Below the pieces are notes generated by a model. That model was not told the DNA's origin. It did no database searches and saw nothing but the letters and a program-made list of their open reading frames with translations. Positions 32,606 through 42,898 of a stretch of DNA of 64,000 bases are shown here, one piece after another (the first letter of the stretch is position 1; each line of letters starts with the position of its first letter). The position numbers and the translations under genes were made by a program. Source of the DNA: Oceanicella actignis (GTDB lineage Bacteria > Pseudomonadota > Alphaproteobacteria > Rhodobacterales > Rhodobacteraceae); NCBI RefSeq assembly GCF_008124525.1, contig NZ_VNHJ01000005.1, forward strand, positions 1 through 64,000, read 5' to 3'.

Positions 32606-33775
32606 TCAGCCTTGCCCGAGGCCGCATGCGGGGGCGCAGGCGGCGCGCCATTCGTCCAGCACCTGCGGGTCGCGTTCGTCCGGCGGGGGGCCGAGTTCGG
32701 CCAGCGCCCGCGCTCCCACAAGCCGGCCCAGCGCCCATACCGCCGCGCCGCGCACCAGGGGGTCGGCGTCGCCGAGCAGGGCGCGCGCGCTGTCCGCCAG
32801 GGCCCGATCGCCGGAATTGCCGATGGCGACGAGCACGTTGCGCACGAAGCGTCCGCGTCCGATGCGCTTGACCGGCGAGCCCGAGAACACCTCGCGGAAG
32901 GTGCCGTCGTCCAGCGCCGCCAGCTCGGCCAGGCGCGGGCGCGTCAGCTCGGGCCGGTGCAGATAGCCGATCTCGGCCGCGGCGCCGGCGAACTTGTTCC
33001 ACGGGCAGACCGCCAGGCAGTCGTCGCAGCCATAGATGCGGTTGCCCAGAAGCGGGCGCATGGGGCGCGGGATGGGGCCCTTCAGCTCGATGGTCAGATA
33101 AGAGATGCAGCGCCGCGCATCGAGCTGGAACGGCGCCGGAAAGGCCGCGGTCGGGCACACGTCGAGGCATCGCCGGCACGAGCCGCAGCTTTGGGGCGCG
33201 GGCGCGTCGGCGGGCAGCTCGAGCGTGGTGAAGATCGCGCCGAGGAAGAACCAGCTGCCCAGCTCGCGGCTGACAAGGTTGGTGTGCTTGCCCTGCCAGC
33301 CCAGCCCGGCGGCGGCGGCGAGCGGCTTTTCCATCACGGGGGCCGTGTCGACGAAAACCTTGATCTGGCCGCCCGCGCGCTCGATCAGCCAGCGGCCCAG
33401 GCGCTTGAGCCGCTTCTTGACCAGGTCGTGATAATCCTTGCCGCGCGCATAGCACGACACCACCCCAAGCTCGGGCCGCGTCAGCGGCGCCCAGGGCGCG
33501 GGGTCGGGCTGGTAGGGCTCGGCCAGCATGACGACCGAGCGCGCCTCGGGCCACAGCGCCGCCGCCGAGCCGCGCCACGCCGCGCGCTCGGCCATCCACG
33601 CCATCTCGCCATGGCGGCCCGCGGCCAGAAAGGCGCGCAGCCGCTCGGCCGCTTCGGGAACCGCGTCGGGGCGGCACACGCCCATGGCGGCGAAACCCTC
33701 GGCGCGGGCCTGCGCGCGCAGCGCCTCGGCCAGCGCGCGGGCGTCGGCGGCGGGCGCGGGCTGGGCCGCGGTCAT
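32606..33775 (-). CDS. queG: Epoxyqueuosine reductase QueG
   Basis: A 389-residue cobalamin-dependent enzyme that makes the last step of queuosine tRNA modification, reducing epoxyqueuosine. Two [4Fe-4S] ferredoxin-like motifs are clear: [16 protein letters not shown] and [11 protein letters not shown], with lone Cys in [13 protein letters not shown]1730-type N-terminal features include [17 protein letters not shown] and [29 protein letters not shown]-terminal HEAT-like tail ([16 protein letters not shown]) fits the family. It lies next to a GST gene, frequent in Rhodobacterales. Confidence 0.95.
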   Translation of the reverse strand: MTAAQPAPAADARALAEALRAQARAEGFAAMGVCRPDAVPEAAERLRAFLAAGRHGEMAWMAERAAWRGSAAALWPEARSVVMLAEPYQPDPAPWAPLTRPELGVVSCYARGKDYHDLVKKRLKRLGRWLIERAGGQIKVFVDTAPVMEKPLAAAAGLGWQGKHTNLVSRELGSWFFLGAIFTTLELPADAPAPQSCGSCRRCLDVCPTAAFPAPFQLDARRCISYLTIELKGPIPRPMRPLLGNRIYGCDDCLAVCPWNKFAGAAAEIGYLHRPELTRPRLAELAALDDGTFREVFSGSPVKRIGRGRFVRNVLVAIGNSGDRALADSARALLGDADPLVRGAAVWALGRLVGARALAELGPPPDERDPQVLDEWRAACAPACGLGQG

Positions 33776-33837
33776 GGCGCGGCGGCCCGCATGGGGGCGC
33801 GGCGGGTGCTCATGCTTCAGCTTGCGGGCGCGGGCGG

Positions 33838-34506
33838 TCAGAAATCAAGGTCGGCGTAATGGGGCGGCGGCGGAAAGCCCGACATCAGGTCCGACAGCAG
33901 CGGGCGGAAGGCGGGGCGCGACTTGACGCGGGCATACCACTCGCGCGCGGGCAGGCTGTGGTCCCAGTTCACGTCGCCGATGTAGTCAAGGCAGCTCAGA
34001 TGCGCGGCGGCGGCGAAGTCGGCCACGGTCAGCTCGTCGCCGGCCAGCCATTTGCGCTTCTCGGCCAGCCAGCCGATGTATTCGAGGTGGATGGTCAGGT
34101 TGCGCAGCCCGGCGCGAATGCGCGCGCTGTCGGGATGCCCGCCGCCGCGCAGCTTCTTCATCACGCGCTCTTCGAGCAGGTTGGCGGTCACCTCGCGATG
34201 CATCTTGTCGTCGAACCAGGCGACCAGGCGGCGGGCCTCGGCGCGTTCGGCCGGGCTGCGGGGCAGCAGCGGGCGCTCGGGGCGCGTCTCTTCGAGGTAT
34301 TCGAAGATGGCCGCGCTGTCGGCGACGACGGTTCCGTCGTCATCGACGAAGACGGGGGTCTGGCCGGCGGGGTTGAGGCGCAGGAAGTCCAGGTCCCGGG
34401 TCCAGGGGGTCTCCTCGGCCAGCACGGCCTCGATGCGCTTCTCGGCCAGAACCAGGCGGATCTTGCGGCAGAAGGGAGAGAGGGGCTGGTGGTGCAGACG
34501 TCGCAT
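33838..34506 (-). CDS. Glutathione S-transferase family protein
   Basis: A 222-residue GST with an N-terminal thioredoxin-like domain ([27 protein letters not shown] is the active-site region) and the glutathione-binding [22 protein letters not shown], followed by an all-helical C-terminal domain with the capping [12 protein letters not shown]. Stop is TGA at 33838. ATG 34506 is the family start; upstream frames run through repetitive GC-rich DNA. Substrate unknown. Confidence 0.92.
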   Translation of the reverse strand: MRRLHHQPLSPFCRKIRLVLAEKRIEAVLAEETPWTRDLDFLRLNPAGQTPVFVDDDGTVVADSAAIFEYLEETRPERPLLPRSPAERAEARRLVAWFDDKMHREVTANLLEERVMKKLRGGGHPDSARIRAGLRNLTIHLEYIGWLAEKRKWLAGDELTVADFAAAAHLSCLDYIGDVNWDHSLPAREWYARVKSRPAFRPLLSDLMSGFPPPPHYADLDF

Positions 34507-34921
34507 GGCGTGAGCGGACTCTCGTTGGGAGACGCCGGGCGAGGCCCGGTTCGCGCCGGACCCTGCCCGAGCGCGCGGCGCGATGCAACAGCCGGGGCGC
34601 AGGGGCGGCCCGCGAAGCTTCGGCGCAGACCCTTGGCGCGGCGGCCTTCGCCGGGATGAGCGGCGCGGCGCGGGGCGGGGCGGAGGACGACGCGGGGGCG
34701 GGGCGACGGCCCGGCGGTGCGGCCGCCGCCTTCGCGCCGGGCGGGCGGCGTCGTGGGCGTCGTGGGCGGCGCGATGCGGCCGTTGCGGGGCCTGTCGCGG
34801 GGGCGGCGCGGGGCGGGGGCGACGGCCCGGCGGCGGGATGCGACCATTGCTGCGCCTGTCGCGGAGGCGGCGTGGGGGCCTGCGCCGCCATGGCGGCGCG
34901 GAGGCGGCTGCGCGGCGGGCG
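34507..34921. other. Non-coding GC-rich stretch with imperfect direct repeats
   Basis: These 415 bases lie between the GST start and the cyclase stop. A unit beginning GATGCG is repeated at 34773-34836 and again from 34837 (64-base period; about 35 leading bases are similar, including GCCTGTCGCGG). The phrase GGCGACGGCCCGGCGG occurs near 34700 and again near 34818. Frames here are low-complexity Arg/Pro/Ala and have no domain. Nothing identifies an RNA gene. The promoter of the GST gene should lie near 34507-34570. Confidence 0.5.
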
Positions 34922-37900
34922 TCAGCCATGCGCGCCGGCGCGCAGGATCGCGGCCGCGCGCCGAACGTCCCAGCCGCCGTCGCGCGATGTCAGCTTGGCG
35001 AGGGCGGCGCGCACCGCGCCGGCGGTTGCCGGGCGCGGGTCGGCCTCGGCCATGTCGCAGGCGATGCGCAGCGCGATGGTCGCCGCCTGCGTGCGCCGCG
35101 CCGCGCCAAGCGCCCGCCCACGAAGGCGCCGGGCCGCCTTCCCGTCGCCTTGCGCCGCCGCAAGGCGCGCGCGCATGCGCAGGACCTCGGCGCAGGTCCA
35201 GGTCTCTTCGGTGCGGGCCTCGGCCTTTTGCGCCTCGGCAAGCGCGATCTGCGCCGCGGGAAGGTCGCCCGCGCGAAGATGCGCCTCGGCCAGCACCGAG
35301 TTCAGCAGCGGAACGTAGTTGAACGGGTTCGCGGCGCGGAACTCGGCCACGCGCGACGCCAGATCGGCCATCTGCGCGGCGGCGGGGGCGTCGGGCTGCA
35401 GGCACAGCCCGCCGGCGAAGGGAAACAGCCGCGCGGCGGCGCGCATCACGCGAATGCCGTGCTTCTCGGACAGCGCGACGCCCTCGGCGGCGAGCTCGGC
35501 CATCTCGGCTCCTTGCCGCGCCAGCGCCCCCCACATGACCCTGAACGAGATCGCCTGCGCCAGCGAATGGGCGTGGTCGATGGCGCGCGCATGCGCGATC
35601 GCCCAGGCGCCCATCCGGCGCGCGCCGCGCAGATCGCCGCCGATCCACAGCGACATCGCCAGCAGGGCGGCGCAGATCTCGGCGTGATCGTATCCGTGCG
35701 CGTGCGCCAGCGGCAGATGCGCGTCGCGCTCATACTGCGCCAGCGCCCGCTCAAGCCTGCGCCGGGCCGTGGCCTGATCGCCCCGGTGCAGGGCCACCGC
35801 GCCGATCGCGCGCCCGCCGATCATGCGGAAGTCGTCGTCTGCGCATCGCTCGGCCGCCTTGCTAAGGGCCTTCGCGAAGCTGTCCGCGCGGCGATAGTCG
35901 GCGCGCACGAGCGCGTGGGAGTAAAGGCCGTTGAGCGCCAGAAGCTCGGCCTTCGCGTCGCCGACCGCGCGCGCAAGCGCGACCGCCTGCCGGCCCAGCT
36001 CGGCGCTGCGGTCCGACGCGATCCCGAAGCGCGAACGCTCGACCGCGGCCAGGCCCGCCACCGCGCGCAGCCGGTCGCGGTCGACCTCGGGCCCGGCGGG
36101 CAGCCGCGCCAGGGCGTCCATCGCCATGTCGAGATGGCGCCCCGCCTCGGGCAGGGCCGAGCGCACAAGGTATCCCAGCCCCGCTTCGAGCGCATGCCGC
36201 GCGGCGTTGGCCCAGTTGCGGCCGGCCAGCGCATGCCGGGCCAGAATGTCGGGCCGATGGGGCGCGCCGCCCTCGCGCGCAAGCGCGCGATAGACCGCCA
36301 GGTGCAGCCTTTCGCGCGCCGGTCCGGCGAGCCGCTCGAGGACCACGTCCCGGCACACCTGATGGCGGAACGCGATCGTCTCGCGGCCGTGGGCGAGGGT
36401 GCGTTCGATCAGCCCGGCCCGGTCGAGCGCGGCAAGCGCGGCGTCGACCGTGCCTGCGTCGGCGCGCAGGATTCGCCCCAGCAAGGCGGGATCGGCCGGC
36501 GCTCCCAGCGCCGCCAGCGCCTCGATCGCCTCGCGGCCCGCGCTCAGGGCGTCGAGCCGCATGGCGACCGATTCGTAGATCGTGTGCGGAACCTCGACCG
36601 CGTCCGCCAGCTCGGCAAGCCGGCGCCGGCGCAGCGCGTGGCCCAATGATTCGAGCATCAACGGATTGCCGTCCGAGCGGCGAAGGATGTGCTCTCGGAC
36701 CGACTGGGGAATCGGCGCGCCGGACAGCGCGCGATCGAGCAGAAGATTGGCGGCGTCCTCGGGCAGGGGCGGCAGGGCAAGCGCCCGGTCGCGGCCCTGA
36801 TCGAAGCCGGGCGGGGGGGCGTCGTCGCGTGTGACGACGATCATCAGGAACCGATTCCCCTCCGGCTTCGCTTGCCGGGCGGCGCGGCTCAGCAGCGCGC
36901 GGGTGGCGTCGTCGGCCCATTGCGCGTTCTCCAGAACCGCCGCCGTCGGCCGGCCGTCGCCCGCGACGATCCAGCGGGCGAGCAGATCGAGGATGGCGGC
37001 GCGCTCGTCCGCGCCCGGTCCGGCGTCGCCTTCGGGCGCGGCGGCAAGCCCCACGAAGCGCGCCGTGCGTTCGGCGCTCTCGGGGGCGGCGCCCAGAAGG
37101 GCGGCGAGCGCGGCGGGCGGCGGGTCGGGGCCGGTCAGCTCGGCCAGGGCCTCGGCCACCGGCCGCAGGGGCGAGTGCGTCGCCATCGCGCTGGCCCGAA
37201 GGCGGATGACGCGAGCCGAGGGGCCGGCCTCGCGCGTCAGGAAGTGCTGGACCAGGGCGGATTTTCCGATCCCCGGGCCGCCATGGATGGTCAGCGTCGC
37301 CGGATGCCCGCGCCGCGCGCGCCGCCACAGCTTGCGCAAGAGCGCCGTTTCCGCCGCGCGATCGAGCAGCGCGACCGGCCGATCCGCCGCCGGGGCGGAC
37401 ATGCCGACGACGCGAAACACCTCGGCCGGCTCGGAAAAGCCCCGCAGGCGGACCGATCGCGGCGCGCCGTATGCCACCGCCGCCGCGGTCAGCTCGCGCG
37501 TGGCGCGGTCGACGATGATGGCGTTGGGCCGCGCCAGGGCCTGAAGCCGGGCGGCCCGGTTCACCGCCGGTCCGACCAGGTGGACGCCGCCGGGGGCGTC
37601 GTCGCCCCGTTCTCCGACCAGGGCCTGACCCGAGGCGATGCCGATCCGGGTGGCGATGCGCACGGGCGCGCGCCCGGCGAAGGTCACGGGCGCGCGCGCC
37701 AGCGCGCCTTGCAGCTCGGACGCCGCCGCGACGCAGCGTTCGGCGAACCCCTCGACGACGCGAGGATAGCCGAACAGCAGCACCAGCCCGTCGCCTTGCG
37801 ACATGGCCAGGTGGCCGTCATGGCGCGCCGCGATCCGTTGCGCGGTCTGGCAATAGCGCTGAAGGACGATCTGCATCCGGTCGATGCCCAGCTCTTCGCC

Positions 37901-38215
37901 CAGACGCGTCGCGCCCACCATGTCGCAGAACAATACGCTCAACCTGCGCAGCTGGACGGCGCCCGCAAGCGCGTCGTCCCGGGGCGGCGCGCCGCCTTCG
38001 GCGCGCGCGCCAAGCTCGGCCACGGCCCTGAGCAGGCGCTTGCGCTCTCCGAGGTTGAGGCCAAGCCCCTTGAGGTCCTCCTCGTCGAGCAGCGGCAGCA
38101 CGGACATGTCCACATCCTCGGCCGCCAGCCGGTCGCGCAGCCGCTCGAGGCCGATGCGGGAAAGAAACTCGGACAGCCGTCCAGGCCCCTGGGTCACGTC
38201 GCCGATCCTTTCCAC
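34922..38215 (-). CDS. SAM-domain class III nucleotide cyclase fused to ATPase and TPR domains
   Basis: A 1097-residue protein with, in order: a SAM domain (about 12-66), class III adenylate/guanylate cyclase domain (about 90-250), an AAA/NB-type ATPase (about 285-560; Walker A GGPGIGKSA at 312-320), and alpha-helical TPR-like repeats (about 620-1070). Metal-binding D98 (LFCDMVG) and D142 (QGDGLVLLFG) and the N219/R223 pair (VNRAAR) are kept, so the cyclase should be active. Start is GTG 38215. It is a free-standing gene upstream of gap-arsJ relative to the minus strand (arsJ ends 38437). Such fusions act as signal-integrating regulators; the signal is unknown. Confidence 0.88.
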   Translation of the reverse strand: MERIGDVTQGPGRLSEFLSRIGLERLRDRLAAEDVDMSVLPLLDEEDLKGLGLNLGERKRLLRAVAELGARAEGGAPPRDDALAGAVQLRRLSVLFCDMVGATRLGEELGIDRMQIVLQRYCQTAQRIAARHDGHLAMSQGDGLVLLFGYPRVVEGFAERCVAAASELQGALARAPVTFAGRAPVRIATRIGIASGQALVGERGDDAPGGVHLVGPAVNRAARLQALARPNAIIVDRATRELTAAAVAYGAPRSVRLRGFSEPAEVFRVVGMSAPAADRPVALLDRAAETALLRKLWRRARRGHPATLTIHGGPGIGKSALVQHFLTREAGPSARVIRLRASAMATHSPLRPVAEALAELTGPDPPPAALAALLGAAPESAERTARFVGLAAAPEGDAGPGADERAAILDLLARWIVAGDGRPTAAVLENAQWADDATRALLSRAARQAKPEGNRFLMIVVTRDDAPPPGFDQGRDRALALPPLPEDAANLLLDRALSGAPIPQSVREHILRRSDGNPLMLESLGHALRRRRLAELADAVEVPHTIYESVAMRLDALSAGREAIEALAALGAPADPALLGRILRADAGTVDAALAALDRAGLIERTLAHGRETIAFRHQVCRDVVLERLAGPARERLHLAVYRALAREGGAPHRPDILARHALAGRNWANAARHALEAGLGYLVRSALPEAGRHLDMAMDALARLPAGPEVDRDRLRAVAGLAAVERSRFGIASDRSAELGRQAVALARAVGDAKAELLALNGLYSHALVRADYRRADSFAKALSKAAERCADDDFRMIGGRAIGAVALHRGDQATARRRLERALAQYERDAHLPLAHAHGYDHAEICAALLAMSLWIGGDLRGARRMGAWAIAHARAIDHAHSLAQAISFRVMWGALARQGAEMAELAAEGVALSEKHGIRVMRAAARLFPFAGGLCLQPDAPAAAQMADLASRVAEFRAANPFNYVPLLNSVLAEAHLRAGDLPAAQIALAEAQKAEARTEETWTCAEVLRMRARLAAAQGDGKAARRLRGRALGAARRTQAATIALRIACDMAEADPRPATAGAVRAALAKLTSRDGGWDVRRAAAILRAGAHG

Positions 38216-38436
38216 TCCGCGCGGCCTGGGCCGGATGCACGAGCGTCATCCTAGCACGAGAGCGGCCGCGCGCGGACCGCAAAGGCGCCGATCCGCGCCG
38301 CCGGAAGGCGCGGGCAGCGGCGCGGGGAGCGGGGGCGGGGGCCGGCCGGCCCGGGCGCGCCGCGTCGCGCGCCCAGCCTGCGCGTGTCGGGCGTGTGCGG
38401 CGCGGGCGCCCGGCGCCGATGCGCCGCGCGCGGCCC

Positions 38437-39705
38437 TCAGGCGGCCTTCGTCGCGGGGCCCGCGGCGTCGAGCCGTCCGGCGGCGAGCGCCGACAGCGCA
38501 ATCATGAGCGTCGCCGTCCCCAGCATCAGCGCCAGCCCGCCGACCTGGTAGGTGAGCCCGGAGAGGGCGGTTCCAAGCAGCCGTCCCGCCGCGTTCGCCA
38601 TGTAGTAGAAGCCCACATCCATCGTCACCCGTTCGGCCCTCGAAAAGGCCAGGATCAGGTAGGAATGCAGCGCCGAGTTGATCGCGAAGATCGCGCCGAA
38701 CGCCAGCAGCCCCACCGCCAGCGCGGCGGTGAACCAGGGCTGCGGCCCGTCCGCGGCCAGCGCCGCGGCGGTCAGCGCGCCGGGGATGACCGCCAGCGCC
38801 CAGGCCCAGCCGCACGCTCCGGCGATCAGTTCGCGCTCGGAGCGCTCGCCTGCGCGCAACAGCCCGGGCGCCAGGGCCTGCATCGCGCCATAGAGAACGA
38901 CCCACAGCGCCATGAAGGCCCCGACCGTGAAGAAGGCCGCGCGCGCGCCCTCGGCCGTGCCGTCCGAAAGCGCGGCGTGAAAATGGATCGGCACGCCGAC
39001 CACGAACCACACGTCCCGCGCGCCGAACAGGAACACCCGCGCCGCCGACAGCCGGTTGACGTTCGCCGAGGTGGAGAAGATCTCGGCGAATTTCGCCCCC
39101 TTGCGCCCCCTTGGCAGGTTCGGCGGCATGGCCGCCAGCGTGGCCGCAAGGATCGCCGCCAGCGCCGCCGCCATCCCCAGCACGGCCCCCGCGAAGCCGA
39201 CCGTGGCCAGCAGCGACGCGCCCAGCGCAAAGCCCAGCCCCTTGACCGCGTTCTTCGACCCCGTGAGGATCGCCGTCCAGCGGAACAGGGCGCCCCGCGC
39301 GTCCGGCGCAAGGATCTTGACCGCCGATTTCGAGGACATCTTGGCAAGATCCTTGGCCACGCCGCTCACCCCCTGCACGAGCATGACGAAGGCGACCGAA
39401 GGCCCCACGCCCCATGCCGGGTCGAGCTGCGCCAGCGCCGCAAGCGCCGCGACCTGAAGCGCCAGCCCCGCGTAAAGCGTCGAGGCCAGACCGAAGCGCG
39501 CCGCGATCCAGCCGGCGGACAGATTGGCCGCCATGCCCGCGATCTCGTAAAGCAGGAACAGATAGGCCAGCTGGACCGGCGTGAAGCCAAGCGTGTGAAA
39601 ATGCAGCAGCACCAGCATGCGCAGCGCGCCGTCGGTCAGCATGAACGCCCAGTAGGCGGCGGTGACGGCGACATAGGCGCCCAGGCCCCGAGGGCGCGCG
39701 CTCAC
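38437..39705 (-). CDS. arsJ: MFS exporter ArsJ (1-arseno-3-phosphoglycerate efflux)
   Basis: A 422-residue major-facilitator protein. It begins [37 protein letters not shown] and has [24 protein letters not shown] and [15 protein letters not shown], which fit the ArsJ family. ArsJ exports the arsenate ester of 3-phosphoglycerate made by its partner glyceraldehyde-3-phosphate dehydrogenase. The start is GTG (39705) in a GTGA overlap with the gap stop, so the two are translationally coupled. No ArsR regulator is seen beside it. About 12 TM segments are expected from hydrophobicity. Confidence 0.92.
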   Translation of the reverse strand: MSARPRGLGAYVAVTAAYWAFMLTDGALRMLVLLHFHTLGFTPVQLAYLFLLYEIAGMAANLSAGWIAARFGLASTLYAGLALQVAALAALAQLDPAWGVGPSVAFVMLVQGVSGVAKDLAKMSSKSAVKILAPDARGALFRWTAILTGSKNAVKGLGFALGASLLATVGFAGAVLGMAAALAAILAATLAAMPPNLPRGRKGAKFAEIFSTSANVNRLSAARVFLFGARDVWFVVGVPIHFHAALSDGTAEGARAAFFTVGAFMALWVVLYGAMQALAPGLLRAGERSERELIAGACGWAWALAVIPGALTAAALAADGPQPWFTAALAVGLLAFGAIFAINSALHSYLILAFSRAERVTMDVGFYYMANAAGRLLGTALSGLTYQVGGLALMLGTATLMIALSALAAGRLDAAGPATKAA

Positions 39706-40700
39706 AGCGACGCTCCGACCATCAGCGCCACGTCCACGAGGCGGTGGGCATAGCCCATCTCGTTGTCATACCAGGCGAAGACCTTCGCCTGCGTGCCGTC
39801 CACGACCATGGTCGAGGGCCCATCCACGACGCCCGAGCGCGTGTCGTTGACGAAATCGGCCGAGACGAGCGGGCGCTCCTCATAGCCCAGAACGCCCCGC
39901 AGCGGTCCCTCGGCGGCGGCCTTGAACAGCGCGTTGACCTCTTCGGCCGTCGTCGGCCGGCGCAGCTCGAACACGCAATCCGCCAGCGAGGCGTTCAGAA
40001 GCGGCACGCGCACCGCATGGCCGTTCAGGCGGCCTTCGAGCTCGGGATAGATCAGCGTGATCGCCGTCGCCGAACCCGTGGTGGTCGGGATCAGCGAGTT
40101 GAGCGCCGAGCGCGCGCGGCGCAGGTCCTTGGCGGGCCGGTCGGCGATGGTCTGGGAGTTGGTCGCGTCATGGATCGTCGTCATGGAGCCATGACGGATG
40201 CCGATCGCCTCGTGCAGAACCTTGACCACCGGCGCAAGGCAGTTGGTGGTGCAGCTGGCCGCCGTCACGATGCGGTGGCGCGCGGGGTCGTAGCTGCGGT
40301 GATTGACGCCGTAGACGATGTTCGCCGCCTCGTCGTCCTTCACCGGCGCCGAGACGACCACCTTCCTGACCCCCGCGTCGAAACAGGGCGCCAGCCGGGC
40401 CGCCGTCCTGAAGGCGCCGGTGCAGTCGATGAGGGCGTCCACGCCCGCGAGCGGCAGCGCCCCGAGCTCGCGCGCGCCGACGAAGGGCAGCCGCACGCCG
40501 TCGATGGTCACGCTTTCGCGGTCATGGGCGAAGCGGGCGTTCCATCGGCCATGGACGGTGTCGAACTCGAGCAGATGCGCGTGCATCGCCGGATCGCCCG
40601 TCGCATCGTTGATCCAGGCGATCCGGGCGCCCCTTTCAAGAAGCGCCCGCAGGGCCAGCTTGCCGATGCGGCCAAGGCCGTTGAGAGCGTAGACGGTCAT
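39702..40700 (-). CDS. ArsJ-associated glyceraldehyde-3-phosphate dehydrogenase
   Basis: A 332-residue GAPDH with catalytic C150 (ASCTTNC) and H177. The segment [11 protein letters not shown] around H177 differs from the glycolytic MTTIHSYTNDQ and matches the ArsJ-associated group. It catalyses arsenolysis: arsenate replaces phosphate and gives 1-arseno-3-phosphoglycerate, which ArsJ pumps out. NAD binding is by [21 protein letters not shown] precedes ATG 40700, and the stop overlaps the arsJ start. Together with aioX-A it places two arsenic systems in the window. Confidence 0.92.
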   Translation of the reverse strand: MTVYALNGLGRIGKLALRALLERGARIAWINDATGDPAMHAHLLEFDTVHGRWNARFAHDRESVTIDGVRLPFVGARELGALPLAGVDALIDCTGAFRTAARLAPCFDAGVRKVVVSAPVKDDEAANIVYGVNHRSYDPARHRIVTAASCTTNCLAPVVKVLHEAIGIRHGSMTTIHDATNSQTIADRPAKDLRRARSALNSLIPTTTGSATAITLIYPELEGRLNGHAVRVPLLNASLADCVFELRRPTTAEEVNALFKAAAEGPLRGVLGYEERPLVSADFVNDTRSGVVDGPSTMVVDGTQAKVFAWYDNEMGYAHRLVDVALMVGASL

Positions 40701-41376
40701 GCGTGCGTCTCCTTGCGGCCGGTCGCGGCGGCCGCTCCTTGCGAGTGAAGCCTGCCCGGCGCATCGCGCCCGCCGGCCCGTCGGGCCCGGCCGGGCCGCG
40801 CGCGGCGGGGCGGGGACGGCGCCTGGCGCTGGCGGCGGCTCATGTCCGGTTTCCCTTGCAGATGCGGATCATGGGCGCGGTCCGCCCGCGCGGACTTGCG
40901 CCGCCGCATCACTGAGCCGATTCGTGTGACAGTCGCAATCGCGCCGCGCCCGCCGCCGGCGCCCGGGCGCGGGCGGATGGCTCGGCGGGCGCCGCGCCCC
41001 CGCCCCTGGCGGCGAGGGCGCGGCGCGGGTTGGCGGCGGCGCGGTCCTGGCGCTCCGCGCGCAGGGCCCCGGCCTGCAATCCGCCGCGACGGGGGCGGGG
41101 CGGCGGGGCAGGCCGGCGGGGCGGTCGGCGGGGCGGAGCGTCGGCCCGCCGAAGGACCTGCCGCCCGCTCGGCGCGCGTTCGCCGCGCTGGGGCGCGGCC
41201 CCGGTCGGCTGGACGATGCGCGGCGCCGGCCCGCGCCTTCGGCGCGCGCATGGGCGCGGGCCGAGCATGCGCTCGGGCCTGCGCAGGCTGCCGGCGCCTT
41301 CGGCGCGGGCTTCGGTGCGGGACCGCCGCGCTTCGCCGCGACAGGCCGGGGCGCGGCGGTCGGCCCCGGCGGCGGG
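40701..41376. other. Long non-coding GC-rich stretch upstream of gap-arsJ
   Basis: These 676 bases carry no gene I can recognise on either strand; frames are Arg/Ala/Pro-rich shadows. The AT-richest patch is about 40900-40945, near ACTGAGCCGATTCGTGTGACAG, and may hold the gap-arsJ promoter. No ArsR gene, Pho box or tRNA was found. The rest is simple GC-rich sequence. A missing or decayed regulatory gene cannot be ruled out. Confidence 0.5.
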
Positions 41377-42894
41377 TCACGCGGCGGCGAAGGCGTCGCG
41401 GTAGCGCTCGCGCAGCAGGTTCTTCTGCACCTTCCCCATGGTGTTGCGCGGCAGCTCGTCCACGAAGACGTATTCGCGCGGGTGCTTGAAGCGCGCCAGC
41501 GCCGCGCGCACGGCCTGCTCCAGCGCCGCGCGCTCGGGCCTGGCGCCCTTTTCGGGCACGATCACCGCCAGCGGGGTTTCGCCGAAATCCGGGTGCGGCA
41601 CGCCGATGACGGCGCTTTCCTTCACCCCCGGCTGGGCGTCGAGCACAAGCTCGATCTCCTTGGGATAGATGTTGTAGCCGCCCGAGATGATCAGGTCCTT
41701 GTTGCGCCCGACGATGTGGATGTAGCCGTCGGAATCGACCATGCCCAGATCGCCCGTGATGAAGAACCCGTCCTCGCGCAGCTCCTGCGCGGTCTTCTCG
41801 GGCATGCGCCAGTAGCCCTTGAACACGTTCGGCCCGCGCACCTCGATCTGGCCGATCTCGCCCGGGGGCAGCTCGGCGCCCGTCTCGGGATCGGTGATCC
41901 TGATCTCGACCCCCGGCAGCGGAAAGCCGACCGTTCCGGCCCGGCGCTCGCCGTCATAGGGGTTCGAGGTGTTCATGTTCGTCTCGGTCATGCCGTAGCG
42001 CTCGAGAATCCGATGCCCCGTGCGCTCTTCGAAGGCGCGGTGCGTCTCGGCCAGAAGCGGCGCCGAGCCCGAGACGAACAGGCGCATGTGCGCCACCAGC
42101 TCGCGCGTCAGGCGCGGATCGTCCAGAAGGCGCGTGTAGAAGGTCGGCACGCCCATCATGGCCGTCGCGCGGGGCAGGTTCTCGATGATCTGGTCGATGT
42201 CGAACCGGGGCAGGAAGATCATGCTCGCGCCCGCGGCCAGCACGACGTTCGTCGCCACGAAAAGCCCGTGGGTGTGGAAGATCGGCAGCGCATGCAGCAG
42301 AACGTCGCGCTCGGTGAAGCGCCAGACCTCGGTCAGGGTCAGCGCGCTGGACAGAAGGTTGCCCTGGGTCAGCATCGCCCCCTTCGAGCGGCCCGTCGTG
42401 CCCGAGGTGTAGAGCAGGGCGGCCAGGTCGTCCTCGTCGCGGTCGACGGTGGCGAAGCGGTCGCTCTGGCCGGCGGCGCGCTCGGTCAGCGAGCCGCTTC
42501 CGTCGGCGGCCAGCGTCTCGAGCCGCGCGCCCAGACGCCGGGCCATCGCGCCGATCTCGTCCTTGCGGGCCGGGTCGCAGACGATCAGCCCCGCGCCGCT
42601 GTTCTCGATGAAGTAGCTAAGCTCGTCCGAGGTGTAGGCGGTGTTGAGCGGCAGGAACACCAGCCCCGCCCGCACGCAGGCGGCGTAGAGCATCAGCGCC
42701 TCGGGCGACTTCTCGACCTGCGCCGCGACCCGGTCGCCCGGCGCAAGCCCCATCTCGGCCATGGCGCCCCCGATCTGCGCGCTGCGGCTCAGGAACCGGG
42801 CGTAGCTGATCTCGCGCCCGTCGGGCAGGCGGATGAACGGCTTGGTCTTGCCTTCGTGGATGGCGAAGAGGCGGTCGTAAAGCGGGTTGGCCAT
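41377..42894 (-). CDS. matB: Malonyl-CoA synthetase MatB
   Basis: A 505-residue acyl-CoA synthetase (ANL family) that activates malonate with ATP and CoA. P-loop LLYTSGTTGRSKGAM, the YGMTETNMNTSNPYDGER A5 region, GDLGMVDSDGYIHIVGRNKDLIISGGYNIYPKEIE and the A10 lysine in PRNTMGKVQKN are intact. MYGMTETNMNTSNP-type sequence and a small acyl pocket fit malonyl-CoA synthetases. ATG 42894 is chosen over an upstream longer frame. It is the last gene of matPQMAB, four bases after matA. Confidence 0.93.
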   Translation of the reverse strand: MANPLYDRLFAIHEGKTKPFIRLPDGREISYARFLSRSAQIGGAMAEMGLAPGDRVAAQVEKSPEALMLYAACVRAGLVFLPLNTAYTSDELSYFIENSGAGLIVCDPARKDEIGAMARRLGARLETLAADGSGSLTERAAGQSDRFATVDRDEDDLAALLYTSGTTGRSKGAMLTQGNLLSSALTLTEVWRFTERDVLLHALPIFHTHGLFVATNVVLAAGASMIFLPRFDIDQIIENLPRATAMMGVPTFYTRLLDDPRLTRELVAHMRLFVSGSAPLLAETHRAFEERTGHRILERYGMTETNMNTSNPYDGERRAGTVGFPLPGVEIRITDPETGAELPPGEIGQIEVRGPNVFKGYWRMPEKTAQELREDGFFITGDLGMVDSDGYIHIVGRNKDLIISGGYNIYPKEIELVLDAQPGVKESAVIGVPHPDFGETPLAVIVPEKGARPERAALEQAVRAALARFKHPREYVFVDELPRNTMGKVQKNLLRERYRDAFAAA

Positions 42895-42898
42895 GGCG

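Noticed and set aside
40920-40945. Pho box upstream of gap-arsJ (CTGTCAC on the minus strand)
   Set aside because: Only one half-site is present; the second direct repeat 11 bases away does not match.
40842-41489. A 215-residue plus-strand frame in the gap upstream of gap
   Set aside because: It is Arg/Ala/Pro-rich with no domain, has no Shine-Dalgarno sequence, and runs antisense into matB.
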